A DNA stretch of 64,000 nt from Symsagittifera roscoffensis (lineage: Eukaryota; Xenacoelomorpha; Acoela; Convolutidae). A program made the translations under genes and the position numbers. A model generated the notes under the pieces. The model saw only the letters and a program-made list of their open reading frames with translations. It searched no databases and was not told the origin of the DNA. Of the stretch, positions 33,976-44,815 are shown piece after piece (positions within the stretch are counted from its first letter, which is position 1; the number at the start of each line of letters is the position of its first letter). Where the stretch lies: contig NC_087065.1 in assembly GCF_963678635.1 (NCBI RefSeq), positions 48,174,381 through 48,238,380 on the forward strand. Direction: 5' to 3'.

Positions 33976-34833
33976 TGCACCTATCTAATGCACAGTTTGG
34001 CCTCGTAATGTTTGTTAGTGATAGTTAGAGCTCTCCTAGTTTCAGAACCTGAACTAACAAACGACAGCGCCTTGACCTAGATTGGCCCATGATGTTACGC
34101 TCCAGAAAAAAAAAACACCCACATCACCCAACAAATGATCCCCTTTGTTCAGCTCTAAGGATTTTCTATTTTGACAGGTCAACATTAAACTTCACTAAAA
34201 TCAATTTCGGCGCAAAAGTAACTTGTGATTTGGAAGAAATAACAAATCAACTGTTTTGCATGGTGCGTTTTCAGTCAGTTTTCGGCGGTTTGGTTCTTTT
34301 TCTTGTCGTAACAAAGAATAGAAGGTTTAATTCAAATTGTGTTTCCCACTTTCTTTTCATTTTTAGTTCCATTTTCTAAATTAACTTTTCAAGTTTTCAA
34401 ATTGTTTGAAAAGCATTTTTTCTGTCGAGGCATAAAACAAATGATTTGCAATTTTAATCAAATAAGTTACCCCAGCTGAGCGCTTTTTGAACAAATCTTT
34501 TGAATTAAATATAAACACAGTTTTCAGATTTTTTTCTTCGACTGTTGTTACATGAGACAAAGACTTTTCAACTTAAATCAACTAAGTCATTCAAGCTGAG
34601 CGCTTTTTCACTGCATTTTTTTATATGATTGTCTCTTTTTTAAGATGATTGGTTTGAGTTTCACTTCGAGTATTTTTGGTTTAATTACTCCTCCTGTTTG
34701 TCACGCGTACTATTTTTTATCGGATAGGTTCATTCAACTTCTTAGTCTGATACTTATCTTAGTCAAACTCATATTTTTGTCTCGATAGATTTATGGAAAA
34801 AGTGGCAAACTGAGAGATCTATGAGATCAAATT
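33976..34833. other. Unassigned DNA with a weak R2 fragment
   Basis: 34120-34225 resembles the first third of R2 (ATGATCCCCTTTGTTCAGC, then ATCAATTTCGGCGC). Two diverged blocks (about 34430-34500 and 34560-34615) share AAATGATT/ACTTAAATCAA, AAGTTA/AAGTCA and AGCTGAGCGCTTTTTGAAC. No gene. Confidence 0.4.
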
Positions 34834-35358
34834 TTTTGTTCCGACTTTCGTAACAAATTTAACGGGATATTTTTACTCGGGTGGCTTTTTTGTTCAGAAA
34901 AAAATCGACTTTTTATCTAGCCATTATCGGCGGATTTGTTTTAAATATCATTCAAAAGAATTTTTGTCGAAAGGAATTCTTGTCCTGAGCTTATATTTGA
35001 AAGTTTATTTCTACTGTGATCACTTTTCGTAAAGTTATAGGGGCTTAAAAATTTTGGCAATTTAGGGACAATTAACGCGCGATATAATTTGCGCTTTTAA
35101 CGCGTAAGCGGAGGTTAAACCCGTCCTAAAAATTGTTTCAAATTGGTTGAAGGAAGCTTATTTTCCATAATTAATTTGTTACTAGGAGCGAAATTTATCA
35201 CTTGGTAATTTATATGCCGTGTTGGGGGATGACTTTCACAAAAAAATGTCAAACTCAAAACAATCTTTTTACATTTAACTTTTTCAAGTCATTGCTGCTC
35301 CATAGACCTTAAAAGGCAGATGAAACATTCAGGATTTCGCCCTGATACGAGCAGTCTT
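34834..35358 (-). repeat. Dispersed repeat R1, copy d (reverse)
   Basis: Inverse orientation: starts TTTTGTTCCGACTTTCGTAA and ends CGCCCTGATACGAGCAGTCT. It includes the central block with GCGCGATATAATTTGCGC and is one of the most complete R1 copies. Confidence 0.78.
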
Positions 35359-35370
35359 ATCTTTTGAAGA

Positions 35371-35575
35371 AAGTGACGGAATATTTGTGCTTGTGGTCAT
35401 GTTTTCTCTTGACCAATTCTGCTCTTTTAATTAGCCATTTTCGACCAGATTCTTTTTAAAACATCCAAAAAGTGTTATTGTCCTGGGCTCAATTTTAAAA
35501 AGATACTTTATCTGTGATCATTTTACTTAAAATTGTTTAAAAAATTTTCGTAAAGGGGTCGCCCTAATACGAGCA
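35371..35575 (-). repeat. Dispersed repeat R1, copy e (reverse, internally deleted)
   Basis: Directly behind copy d in the same orientation. It keeps the right end (AAGTGACGGAATATTTG, GTCCTGGGCTCAATTTTAAA) and the left end (CGCCCTAATACGAGCATTT) but lacks the middle. Confidence 0.6.
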
Positions 35576-35884
35576 TTTTTATTCTATCTAAATCAATATT
35601 GGTGTGACTAGTAAAATCAGTCAGCTTTTCAATAAATAATATAAAGCTTTTTGACAATATAAAGGTTACAACTTTTCTTTTCAGTTTTTCAGTATATCCA
35701 AGATTTTTTCTACGCGGAACATAAGTTAAGCTTCAAGTAACATTTCAAAAGTAGCTTTGCTTTGATCAAATTGAGGCCAAATTTACGCTAGCTAAAGCTT
35801 CAAGTAACATTTTAAAAGCAGCTTTGCTTTGACCAAATTTACGCAAGAGTTTTAATGGTTATAATCAGAGGTTTTTAAGATAGT

Positions 35885-35990
35885 TGTAAAGCGTTCACTT
35901 TGAAATCGTCAGATCGTATATTCGATCGTATGCCATGGCCATGATAGTGTGAGGACGAGCTCTCACTTGACCTCTAGCTTCAAATCGGCT
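35885..35990 (+). repeat. tRNA-derived SINE-like fragment (tentative)
   Basis: GCGTTCACTTTGAAATCGTC followed by TATTCGATCG has the spacing of a tRNA anticodon arm and a degenerate box B. No box A or tail was found. Confidence 0.25.
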
Positions 35991-36183
35991 GGTGATGGAG
36001 ATATTTTTTTGCGTTGTTACAAATATGCCTGCAAATCAGCTTGCTGTGACTAGGAATAGTTTGAGCTGCATGAACCCGTTCTTTACTCATTGTACAGTTC
36101 AGTGACCAGTTCAGGAAAGCGAGTATTACTGGTCACCTGAATTAGACTGAAAACAAGTAAGTAACATATCCTAGTTCAATCAC

Positions 36184-36397
36184 GGGATCTATTTAACAAT
36201 CCCCCCCCCCCCCCCTATGGTGCCTACTTAAGAATCTCCTCCCCTATAAATATATACAGTAAAATAGCACTGAGCTTTCTATTGAGATTTCTAATTTTGC
36301 TGCATTCTGATTGGTCGAAAAATCGACCAGTTTGATCTAATTAACAATCTCCCCCCCCCCCCTTCTTGAAAGGGGTGGAGATTGTTAAGTAGATCCC
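36184..36397. mobile_element. Foldback MITE, GGATCTACTTAAC family, copy 2
   Basis: Terminal inverted repeats GGGATCTATTTAACAATC and GATTGTTAAGTAGATCCC match at 17 of 18 positions. Homopolymer C tracts (16 and 12 long) follow the left repeat and lie inside the right one. Central TTCTGATTGGTCGAAAAATC is shared with copy 1. A related fragment with GGATGTTAACTTGATCC lies just right (about 36525-36543). Confidence 0.8.
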
Positions 36398-36654
36398 AAT
36401 CTCGAATTTACGAGGTCGATTCACAATTTTATGAGAGCTGTTTAACCGCCATACTTTTACCGAATTTTTGCGGGTAAAATTTTTTGCCAGGGGCGGGGGA
36501 GGATGTTGACTTGGTTCTAAGTGGGAGGATGTTAACTTGATCCTGTTTTTTAGAGGACTGACCATTTTTAAAAGCAGTCAATCAATTTTCACAGAAACTG
36601 ATTTCCCAGAAAATTAATTTCAAAAACTCTTCAATTATGTTTGAAATCGTTTTT

Positions 36655-36882
36655 TATCAAATGTCTCCGCCTCTCAATCGAAAGGTCGGATGTTCGAGGC
36701 CCACCATGATCCGTGCTCGTTGCTTGAGGGTGAGGCAACATTACCCAGCCCAGAAAAATAACCAAAAAAATTGCATGTAGTTCTTAAGCAGGGGCACAAC
36801 AGCGGTTCGCCGTGATGAGCTGTACAGCTCGTATGTTGGTCCTATCCCTCGTGGATAAATGATCTTAAAATCTTAAAATCGG
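36655..36882 (+). mobile_element. 5'-truncated tRNA-derived SINE (probable)
   Basis: CTCTCAATCGAAAGGTCGGA then TGTTCGAGGC (36691-36700) fits a tRNA anticodon arm and a good box B (consensus GWTCRANNC). About 160 bp of unrelated body follows, then a short-repeat tail AATGATCTTAAAATCTTAAA ending near 36882, as in SINEs mobilised by a LINE. No box A is visible, so the left end is missing or diverged. Confidence 0.5.
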
Positions 36883-37341
36883 TTATCGGCAATTGAGTCG
36901 GCTCAATGTAATTCAAGTTTGATTGAGACCAGCCAATTAGTCTAAATTGGGTTTGGATGCAACATCCCTAGTATATGAAGGAGAGTCCGAAAATTGGAAG
37001 GCTACTATTAGCCAATCACAACCGACTGCTTAATCTAAAATCACAAACACATCGTGAAAAGTATGAGACGCAATTAAATTTTGAGTTTTCAAGTTACATT
37101 TGATCGAAAACAAAATTAGCAGATGAGGCAATCGTGGTGCTCCGAGTTTGTCAGAATGGAGATTCTAACTGTTTGTGTAAGAGCCTGGCAGTTATCGGCG
37201 CGCGCCTGGAATTGACTTTTTTCAACAGTCTGTCAACATTGCTTTCAATTTTTGCAATTTTAATCAGAAAAAAAGACTTTGTTACGGTTTTCTACGATTC
37301 TTAATTGGATGAAAATTTTCCTTTATCTGGTCTCTCCATCA

Positions 37342-37999
37342 CACTCAAAAAAACTGTTGAGGTAAAATTACCCTAAATGAGTTAAGGTAAATAAAAAATA
37401 AGGAAAAAATTTACCTAAACATTACATTAACGTCACCTTAAAAAATGTTAAGCTAAATTTTAGCCTAACTGAATGAAAGTAATTCACCTTAACTTAACCT
37501 TACCTTTTGTGTTTTTAGGGAAAAATTTAAAGTAAAAATACCTTAATGTTAAGGTAAATATAGGTAAATTAACTACTATTTTAAGGTGAATTTTCCAGGT
37601 AAATTCACTTAGAAAAATTAATTTTAGGTTATTTCTTAAGGCTGATTTGCATCTTAACTTTTAAAGTGATTTAAGGCAAAATTTCTAGGTTTTTGTAGGT
37701 AAGTTAAGGTGTACTTAAGGTAGTGCAAGTTCACCTGGATCATGTTAACTATCCCCCCTCCCCCTATGGTACCTTGTAAAGAAGGTTGATTCAATTCGTT
37801 ATTTCAATTCGCATTCCTATTGGTTGATGTTATTTCAATCAATTTCATCCAACTTGTTAACTACCCCCCTCCCCTCCCTATTGCAGTTTGGGGGGGGGGG
37901 GGGGGGGGGAATAGTTAACATGATCCTTTTGCATTAATTTTTAGGGGTTTTAAGGTTAAGGTTTTTTGTAAGATAAATTTACTCTAACTTTTTTGAGTG
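37342..37999. mobile_element. MITE with CACTCAAAAAA terminal inverted repeats
   Basis: Left end CACTCAAAAAAACTGTTGAG and right end CTCTAACTTTTTTGAGTG are inverted copies over about 25-30 bases with a few mismatches. The interior is full of TTAAGGTAA and TTACCTTAA, i.e. multiple self-complementary blocks, so the whole element can fold. It is interrupted by a second MITE at 37737-37926. Confidence 0.7.
37737..37926. mobile_element. Foldback MITE nested in the 37342 element (variant with GGATCATGTTAAC ends)
   Basis: Perfect 16-bp terminal inverted repeats GGATCATGTTAACTAT and ATAGTTAACATGATCC. C-rich stretches and a run of about 20 G lie next to the ends. Central CATTCCTATTGGTTGATG echoes the TCTGATTGGTCGA of the other family members. 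Insertion split the host MITE after GTTCACCT. Confidence 0.85.
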
Positions 38000-38330
38000 C
38001 ATAAAAATAGATCATTCAGGGGACCACTGGTGGGGTTAATTTTTGGGCAATCAACGGTGTCGAAGTACAAGGTCGCTGAAAACGAAAAGAAAAAAACGTT
38101 CAATAGTGTAAGAATCTAACAATTTCTGCAGCCCTACATTTTCAAATTTGGTTTATTAACAACGAAAGTTTTTATAAAAATTTGCTGGAGTTAAGTCTTC
38201 ACCAGACTACAAAACATATCTCATTCAAGATAAACCAAAACTAAAGTTTCGAACTGACAGCGGCTAAAACAAACAAAATTTAGCGAGAAACTGTGAAAAA
38301 GTTGTCTTATTCAGACTAATTAGCTTCACT

Positions 38331-38476
38331 ACATCCGTCTATCAAATCTTTGATCTAATCTGGTAAGAAACGTCTGTTCATTTTTTTCTGGTAAAAGTTC
38401 GTCCCCCCGTACTTAGTAAGTGTTCTAATTCAAACCTAAAATAATCTTCTTCTCATCTAAATTTCAGACCTGAAAT
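38331..38476 (+). repeat. Long inverted repeat, left arm
   Basis: ACATCCGTCTATCAAATCTT through GTTCGTCCCCCCGTACTTAG and on to CAGACCTGAAAT recurs as reverse complement at 40957-41064, about 2.5 kb away. The two arms are nearly identical over about 90 bp; the left arm has about 35 extra bases before CAGACCTGAAAT. Confidence 0.85.
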
Positions 38477-38524
38477 GGGTTGGGAAATGTTAAAATAACG
38501 CTTGGATACTTTAGGAATGGGTTA

Positions 38525-38650
38525 TTTCAGATCTAATTTCAGATCTGAATTTTTTTCTTGGTCATTTCAGATCTGAAAAAATCTATTTCAGATCTAATTT
38601 CAGATCTGAAATTAGTTTTTGTTTGGTAATTTAAGATCTGAAAAATTAAT
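38525..38650. repeat. Repeated palindrome TTTCAGATCTGAAA
   Basis: Five or more copies of (A)TTTCAGATCT(GAAAT) in 125 bp, several complete palindromes. Variants AGACCTGAA occur inside both arms of the long inverted repeat and at 39052 and 39098. Confidence 0.8.
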
Positions 38651-39304
38651 GATTCTGACGCAATTTTTGCTTTTTTTGATACTTTTGTATTTGATAGCTT
38701 CTGCTAGCTACTATCAGATACTCAGCAAATCCTGTATCCAATGGGAGACTGCCCAAATATGTTTCCCCAAGCATGAGATAAGTATTGGAAACCCATAAGT
38801 AGCGCATGAAAATAAAAAAAAATGATGTCTTCTAACAGTTTTTAAAAATTTTTATCACAGTTGAACGAAAAATTTAGTTCGAAAAAAACTGTTTGTGAAA
38901 TTATTCGGAATGTTTTTCTACCGCTAGTTAATTTAAACATAATGGTGTACTGTTGAAACATTAAAAAATAAAAACTCAATTGTTTGCTCGAAATGCATGA
39001 CCTAAAATTTAACAAAAAATTTTCCCAGATTTTATTTCAGAAAGTTTATTTTAGACCTGAATTTTTCAAATTTTTATCCAAATATGAAATAAAGAATTTC
39101 AGGTCTGAGAATCAACCAATGTCAGAAATATTTTTTGCCTTCATTTTAGGAGATATTGCAGTTTCCTCTACTTTGGAACACATTATTTTGAAAAAACAAA
39201 TTGCACAATCGGGGGCATTTTGCTAGACACCCTTTTTTGAGGCACTCTTTTACGGCCCCTTTTCGAAAAATTTCAAAATATACTGAATTCTACTGATTAG
39301 GCGT

Positions 39305-39498
39305 AACAATTTTTGAAAAATTTGCAAAAATTGATCAGAGGTAAAATATATATTTTTTTAAATTTGATTTCAGGGAGCCAGTATTTTTAATAGAACATAA
39401 AATGCTGCTTTTTAAATTATTATTTCGATCGCCAAAAATTGACTCAATAAAAAACCACACCAAGCATAAATATTCCGTTTTCTTCGAAAGTCGAAACA
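39305..39498 (+). repeat. Dispersed repeat R1-like, copy f (right part, diverged)
   Basis: TTGCAAAAATTGATCAGAGG, then AATTTGATTTCAGG and ATAAATATTCCGTTTTCTTC with AAAGTCGAAAC follow the R1 right-end order but are strongly diverged. A matching left end (AAGACTGCTCGTATATCAGG to CCGACTGCC) lies at 40711-40770 and a right-end scrap at 41128-41166. Confidence 0.5.
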
Positions 39499-39769
39499 AC
39501 TAATAAAAATCATTTGCAGTTGTTTTAGTTTTGCGCAAAATCTGAATCTGATTGGCGGTAGGATAAAAACAATGCTTTGCGGAAAATTTTCGAACATTTT
39601 GTCCTTCTAATATGACTTATTATGAACTTGCTTCTTTCAAATGAAGAAAATTGCAACTGTAAAATCATAACCCGCACTCACTAAATAGAGAAAGTGATAG
39701 ATTAAAATGGTTTTTTATTGTCAGTCTCCATAAATTTCAAAAAAAGAGTGAATAGTTGATTTAAAATGG

Positions 39770-39915
39770 ATTATAATGTTGCTAATTTTCGAAACAAAAA
39801 CCCATAATAATCGATTATAATCAATTATAAGCAATTAGTTTTTGAAAAAAATATATTTCTGAAATTTTTTTTTGTTATAATCCATTTCAATCTATTATAA
39901 TCCATTTTTATTCAA
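39770..39915. repeat. ATTATAATC-rich short repeats, block 1
   Basis: Repeated TATAATCNATTATAATC on both strands. A second block lies at 40335-40620. Together they flank the R2 copy at 39950-40290, suggesting R2 inserted into this array. Confidence 0.7.
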
Positions 39916-39949
39916 AAAACGCCTTTTTTTCAGGTATTCGACCCCCTGC

Positions 39950-40290
39950 CTACCCAATAGGTTCCCCCTTTGTTATGTTTTGAGATATCCATGTTTGGTG
40001 ACCGGAACCTTTGGCCTTTGGCGCTAATAAAACTAATTTTGAGGGGGAGCGCGCTCAAAAAAGAACGCGATTTTTTGGTAAAAATTTTCCAAAAAATGCC
40101 TAAAAAGCCGTTTTTGGCCTGTTTCTTCAAAAGTTTGCCTGCTTGACCAAAACAGGTTCTTCTAAGTGCTTTGGGAGAGCCCGGAAAATCAATTTGTTCG
40201 ATTTGAAAGAAGGTCGTTAAAATTTTTGGAAATTTTTTGAAAGTCCGCCTCAACACTTCGAGAAAATCTCATATCCGCCCTTGGTTTACC
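39950..40290 (+). repeat. Dispersed repeat R2, copy b
   Basis: Ordered match to 31690-32060: GGTTCCCCCTTTGT, TTTTGAGATATC, TTTGAGGGGG, AAATTTTCCAAAAAATGCC, TTTGGGAGAGC, AAAGTCCGCCTCA. Diverged by roughly a quarter of positions on inspection. Confidence 0.65.
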
Positions 40291-40334
40291 GATTTCTTAC
40301 TTCTTACTAATTTTTACTGTGTTTTCATGCAGAA

Positions 40335-40620
40335 TAGCTAAACTATAATCCATTATATTTAGTTTTTCTTGTAAAATAAGATTTTGATAGAAAAAGCGAT
40401 TATAATCTATTATAATAGATTATAACAGATTATAAGAAATTAAAAGAGATTTTCGGAAAACTTATAATCAATTATAACTGGTTATAATTTATTAAATTTT
40501 CACCAAAAAAGTTATCATTATAATGGATTATAAATCGTTTAAATATCTAAAATTAGCGCTAATAATTAATTATAATTTTGCTAAAAGTACGATTATAATT
40601 ATAAAATAATAGATTATTTT
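40335..40620. repeat. ATTATAATC-rich short repeats, block 2
   Basis: Runs such as TATAATCTATTATAATAGAT recur over nearly 300 bp; these are self-complementary and could form cruciforms. Confidence 0.7.
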
Positions 40621-40956
40621 CTCTTTTTACTGAGTGCGGGAAGTCATTGGTGGTAAAAAAAACTAGTTGGGAATCTATAAACTTCGGAGAAAATTAAATA
40701 TCATATGCAGCAAGACTGCTCGTATATCAGGGCAAAGCCCTGATTACTCCGACTGCCCCTTAATTCATAGCGAATAGTTTTTCGGGAAAATAAAATATTG
40801 AAAAACTACAAATTTTAGACAAAATCAAAGATCCAGTGCAGAAATTTCATGCGGTCGATATCTCCAATGAGGCATAAGAAACCAAAAAAAAATTTTGTTG
40901 AAAATTTATTTTTAATACCGATAAAACAAAAAAGTTTGAAAACTAGTAAATGTTCT

Positions 40957-41064
40957 AATTTCAGGTCTGATTTATTTACTAAGTACGGGGGGACGAACTT
41001 GTACCAGAAAAAAATAAAGCAGACGTTTCTTACCAGATTAGATCAAAGATTTGATAGACGGATG
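40957..41064 (-). repeat. Long inverted repeat, right arm
   Basis: Reverse complement of 38331-38476 (see there). With the left arm it encloses 2.5 kb containing the AGATCT palindromes, the ATTATAATC arrays and repeats R1 and R2. Confidence 0.85.
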
Positions 41065-41526
41065 TTTGGACGGACAAAGTCATTTTGTTAAAAACTATTA
41101 AGAACTAATAAATTAAATTGTCTGAATTAAAAAAAAAAACCACACCAAGCTTAAATATTCCGTTTTTTTTTGTGGAAATTTGAAGAAAAATTTGAGTAGA
41201 CGAAAATAGTACGACCTATTAACTTCTTTCAATTCATTTTAGAATGCTTTGCTAGTCATGTTGCTCGAAATTGCCTATTAAATCTTTGATGGGGAGAAAA
41301 ATTCTATACAATTTTTGTAATGCTGGCCGTATTAAACAATGTGCTTACAGTTTCTTGTTTCCTACAAAATATATCGTTATTACGTCCTGAACTTGTCGGA
41401 AAAAAAAACGATCATTTTCCGACTTCGTGTAAAAAACAATGTCATAAACTTTGGATCCCCCCAATTAATTCTCAATTTGGGTTAAAGTTGCTTTGCGCTG
41501 GGATTCTGATTGGATGAAAATTCCAG

Positions 41527-41576
41527 AACCAAGTTAACAACCCCTCTAAATTAGCAGGGAGGGTGTTAACTTGGTC
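41527..41576. repeat. 50-bp foldback, MITE-like fragment
   Basis: AACCAAGTTAACAACCCC and GGGTGTTAACTTGGTC face each other across about 16 bases. The preceding GGATTCTGATTGGATGAAAA carries the CTGATTGG core of the GGATCTACTTAAC family, so it is probably the right half of a third variant. Confidence 0.6.
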
Positions 41577-42180
41577 AAACTAATTGTTTTGGAGAGGCAT
41601 TTTTGAAAGCAAAACCTCGTAAAACGATGTTTTTACTAGTCAAGTAAAGTGTAACTGAGATCAGGCAGACAAGATTTCAAGCAATTTCAGACAACATTGT
41701 AAAAATAGGTACCTGGAACAAAATTTTTTTCTAAACTACTTTGAATTGAATAATTTTTTCCATTTCATGGATCATTTTTAACATATACTGGCTTTTTCAC
41801 AAACTTTGAGCATTTCATTGAGGAACAACGATTAGTAAAGGCCAAACTTGTTTGGCCTTACCAAGTATTGTTTTTATGAACTAAATAATTTAACCTTTAT
41901 TTAACCTTTAAAATATGTTTTTAACATAAAAAAATAACCATCGAGCCAAAGAGACTTCCAGCAATTCAAAGACTTATATTGTTATGATGATTTATTATGA
42001 TGCTTGAGTTTGAAATACTGGAAAAAGTTTGGAATTGTGCATGAAAAGTGTTTCGTTTGATGTTTCTTCGGCCTGATGTCCTAGACCCCAAGTATATTAC
42101 AGAAAATTTCTGTTGAGTTCCCAAAATGCTTTGTGCAAAAACTAGCAAATTTTTAGGTATAAAAACTACCAAATTGCATA
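41577..42180. other. Unassigned DNA, no gene seen
   Basis: AT-rich, with short frames only. Confidence 0.4.
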
Positions 42181-42632
42181 GTCGCGCCGAGAGTTTGAGT
42201 CTCGAAAGTCTGGACATGAGTCGCGCCGTGGATCGCGAAAGTCTGGACATACCAAAATTTGGTCGCATAAGTCTGGACATGGGTCGCGAAAGTCTGGACA
42301 TACCAAAATTTGTTCGCGAAAGTCTGGACATGGGTCGCGAAAGTTTGGACTTACTAAAATTTGGTTGCGAAAGTCTGGAAATGGCAACTCTTGGTCGCGA
42401 GAGTCTGGACATACCAAATATGAGTCGCGATGTTTTGGTCGCGCCATCTCCGCTTTGGTCGCGATAGTCGCGACGGATCATCATGGTCGCAAAAGTCTGG
42501 AAATGCCATGTTTTGGTCGCCAAAGTCTGGACATGCCTAATTTTGGTCTGGAAAGTCTGGACATGCCTAATTTTGGTCTGGAAAGTCTGGACATGCCAAA
42601 ATTTTGTCGCGAAAGTCTGGACATGAGTCTGG
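42181..42632. repeat. Minisatellite, 30-bp and shorter units (GTCGCGAAAGTCTGGACAT)
   Basis: About 16 units of GTCGCGAAAGTCTGGACAT followed by a variable spacer (none, GG, ACCAAAATTTG or GCCTAATTTTG), giving periods of about 21 and 30-33. Because the main period is a multiple of 3, frames stay open on both strands: the plus strand reads RESLDMPKFG-like repeats, the minus strand SRLSRPKLGM repeats within a 228-codon frame. Units drift, with a disrupted middle (42425-42480). No start, splice or domain evidence for a protein. Confidence 0.9.
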
Positions 42633-43063
42633 GACCTCGACCCGGGCGCCATTTAGAAAAGGTAGTATTTTGACGAGATGAAAACATACTACTGGCCAAA
42701 TACTTTGATCATGCGATAATGGACGATGCGACGTTTTTCGCCTGGTAAATTAATAATGCGCTATGTTCCTCTAAATGAAAAGCCACTAACTGAATACTTT
42801 TTGGCCGACAATTGAACAAAACTCTAACAATTTTTTGGAATTTTAGATTTTTTTTGGAATTAAGAGAGCTTAATTTCAGGAAAAGAGGAGAAGCACGTCC
42901 ACCAGCATTAAACAATTTTTTTCCTTTTTTGTTGCGTTTACTAAGCAGAAAACACGTGATTAGCCGCTTATTGAGATTAAAACAATGCTGACGAGACTGC
43001 AATTTCAAGTTCAGTCTTAAATAATTCATTAGCTCAAGAGCATCACTAAACGGAACTTAGCAA

Positions 43064-43111
43064 TGGCTGAAAGAAAACACTCTCACCCTCAATACCGATA
43101 AAACAAAACAA
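43064..43111 (+). pseudogene. Non-LTR retrotransposon RT scrap
   Basis: WLKENTLTLNTDKTKQ matches the conserved W-L-x-x-N-x-L-x-L-N-x-x-K-T-K block after the catalytic box of Jockey/CR1-type LINE RTs. Nothing recognisable precedes it, so it is a short fragment. It ends about 100 bp before the start of unit A1. Confidence 0.6.
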
Positions 43112-44815
43112 AAAATTTCAAAAAATCAGAACAAAAAAGTTGTTAACGAAGCGCGAATGATTTAGGTGATACTTAATTCTACTGAATACAGGAAGTTTGT
43201 TAATCGCAATTCAAGTGTGTTAATCACGTTGATATTCTGAGAAAAAAATTAAACATATTTTGCGGTTTAACTATCAAATAAGAAAAATCTTAAACACCTA
43301 CTTTTTCATACGTGTATAAAAAGCGTTCGTGCAACCTATTAATCAATAAAAAGTTTAATATATGGTACTTCAAACAAAAGTGTTATGAAACAGCTGGATA
43401 ATGATTCCAAGAGACTATACAAAACAATTTTCTTCAAGAGTAAATTCGACACAATAAGATTAACGCGAGAAACATGCAAAAAGTTTATACTACTGTACTT
43501 CAATTTTATGAAGATTTTAAAATTTTAAGAAAAACAATCCAAAAAATTGCCCAGTAGATATTTTACGCAACGTTGTAACTGATGAAAAGCTGGGTAAAAT
43601 ATCAAAACAAAGAAGAAACTCGAAAAATGTAACGACTGGTGGAAATTTTAAAACAAAAAACTCACTGCTTATAAGACTACTCAATTGTATCCTTAACTAT
43701 TAAATTAATGAGGAAGAGTTTACCCAGAAAATGCATAAAACAGCCACAGTCAGAAAAAAAAACAGCTTTTCTTAGATAACTTCATTTTGAACAATGAAGA
43801 TCTGTTGAATACAATATACAGCTAGGAAATTTAAAATAACATCTCAACAGATTTTTTTGAGAAATTTTCTCCTTTTTATTTTTTAGAATGCTCGTACTTG
43901 CTTAAGTTTTTGCGTTCTGGTCGATACCGATGAAAATAGAATGTTATTAAGAAAACAATTTAGTTTTTCCGCTCACAGAAGTCTGAAAACGGACCAGAAG
44001 GTCTCATGCTAAATACTCAAGCTAATGTTTAATGGTATTAACTGCGGTTGGTTTCATAACAAGCACTACTAGTATAGTACCCTGAAAACAATTTATAATT
44101 ATTTTTAAAACCAAAAATTTTAAAGGAAATTGATGTCATAAATTTTGAGCGATGAAATTGTTTGAATTTTCCTTTTAACTTTTATATTACAATCTACTTG
44201 ATTTCTCTGAAACAATGATAAATATTTATATATCTTTAAAGAGATGCAAAATAAGGTTGACTGAAGGAGAGATGCAAAATAAGGCAAATCATGAGGTGAA
44301 AACATTTAAGTTGAACAAAATTTCCAAGCGAAAAAAAAATATCAAAGAAAAACCGAAATTATACCAATCAGGGTTCATAAATTTACAAATTACGGGAAAT
44401 AATCAACCACACTTGAAACTTCGATGAAAACTGCTTAAAGTGCGTAAAAATTCTCATCGTAACTAAGCCGACGAAACATACACCGACAAACTATAGTCGG
44501 ACTACTCATTTTTTCCCGGAAAAAAATTTCAAATTCAGACACTGAAAAAAAAACAAGATCCGACAGCAAATCGAAACCCATACCCCAGTGAACAAGGGTA
44601 ACCACAAATCTTCCAGACCTGGATTCGGTAAAAAAAATAACATCAATTTCTTAAAAATTATTTAGAAAAATTCTTCACGTGAAAAAATCTAGTTCCCGAT
44701 TACAAAGCAGTTGCTCTGGCTAGTGTAATAAATGGGTTTGAACGCTTCAATTGAGACATATAATATTTCATTATTTTATATAACTTGAAAAAATATATAG
44801 GACTTTTCAAGGGGA

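Noticed and set aside
40711-41166. R1 left end and right end 350 bp apart read as one element
   Set aside because: The interior does not follow R1 order and lies across the inverted-repeat arm, so they may be separate scraps.
41966-42652. A 228-codon minus-strand frame
   Set aside because: Produced by a 30-bp minisatellite whose period is a multiple of three; overlapping frames on the other strand are open too.
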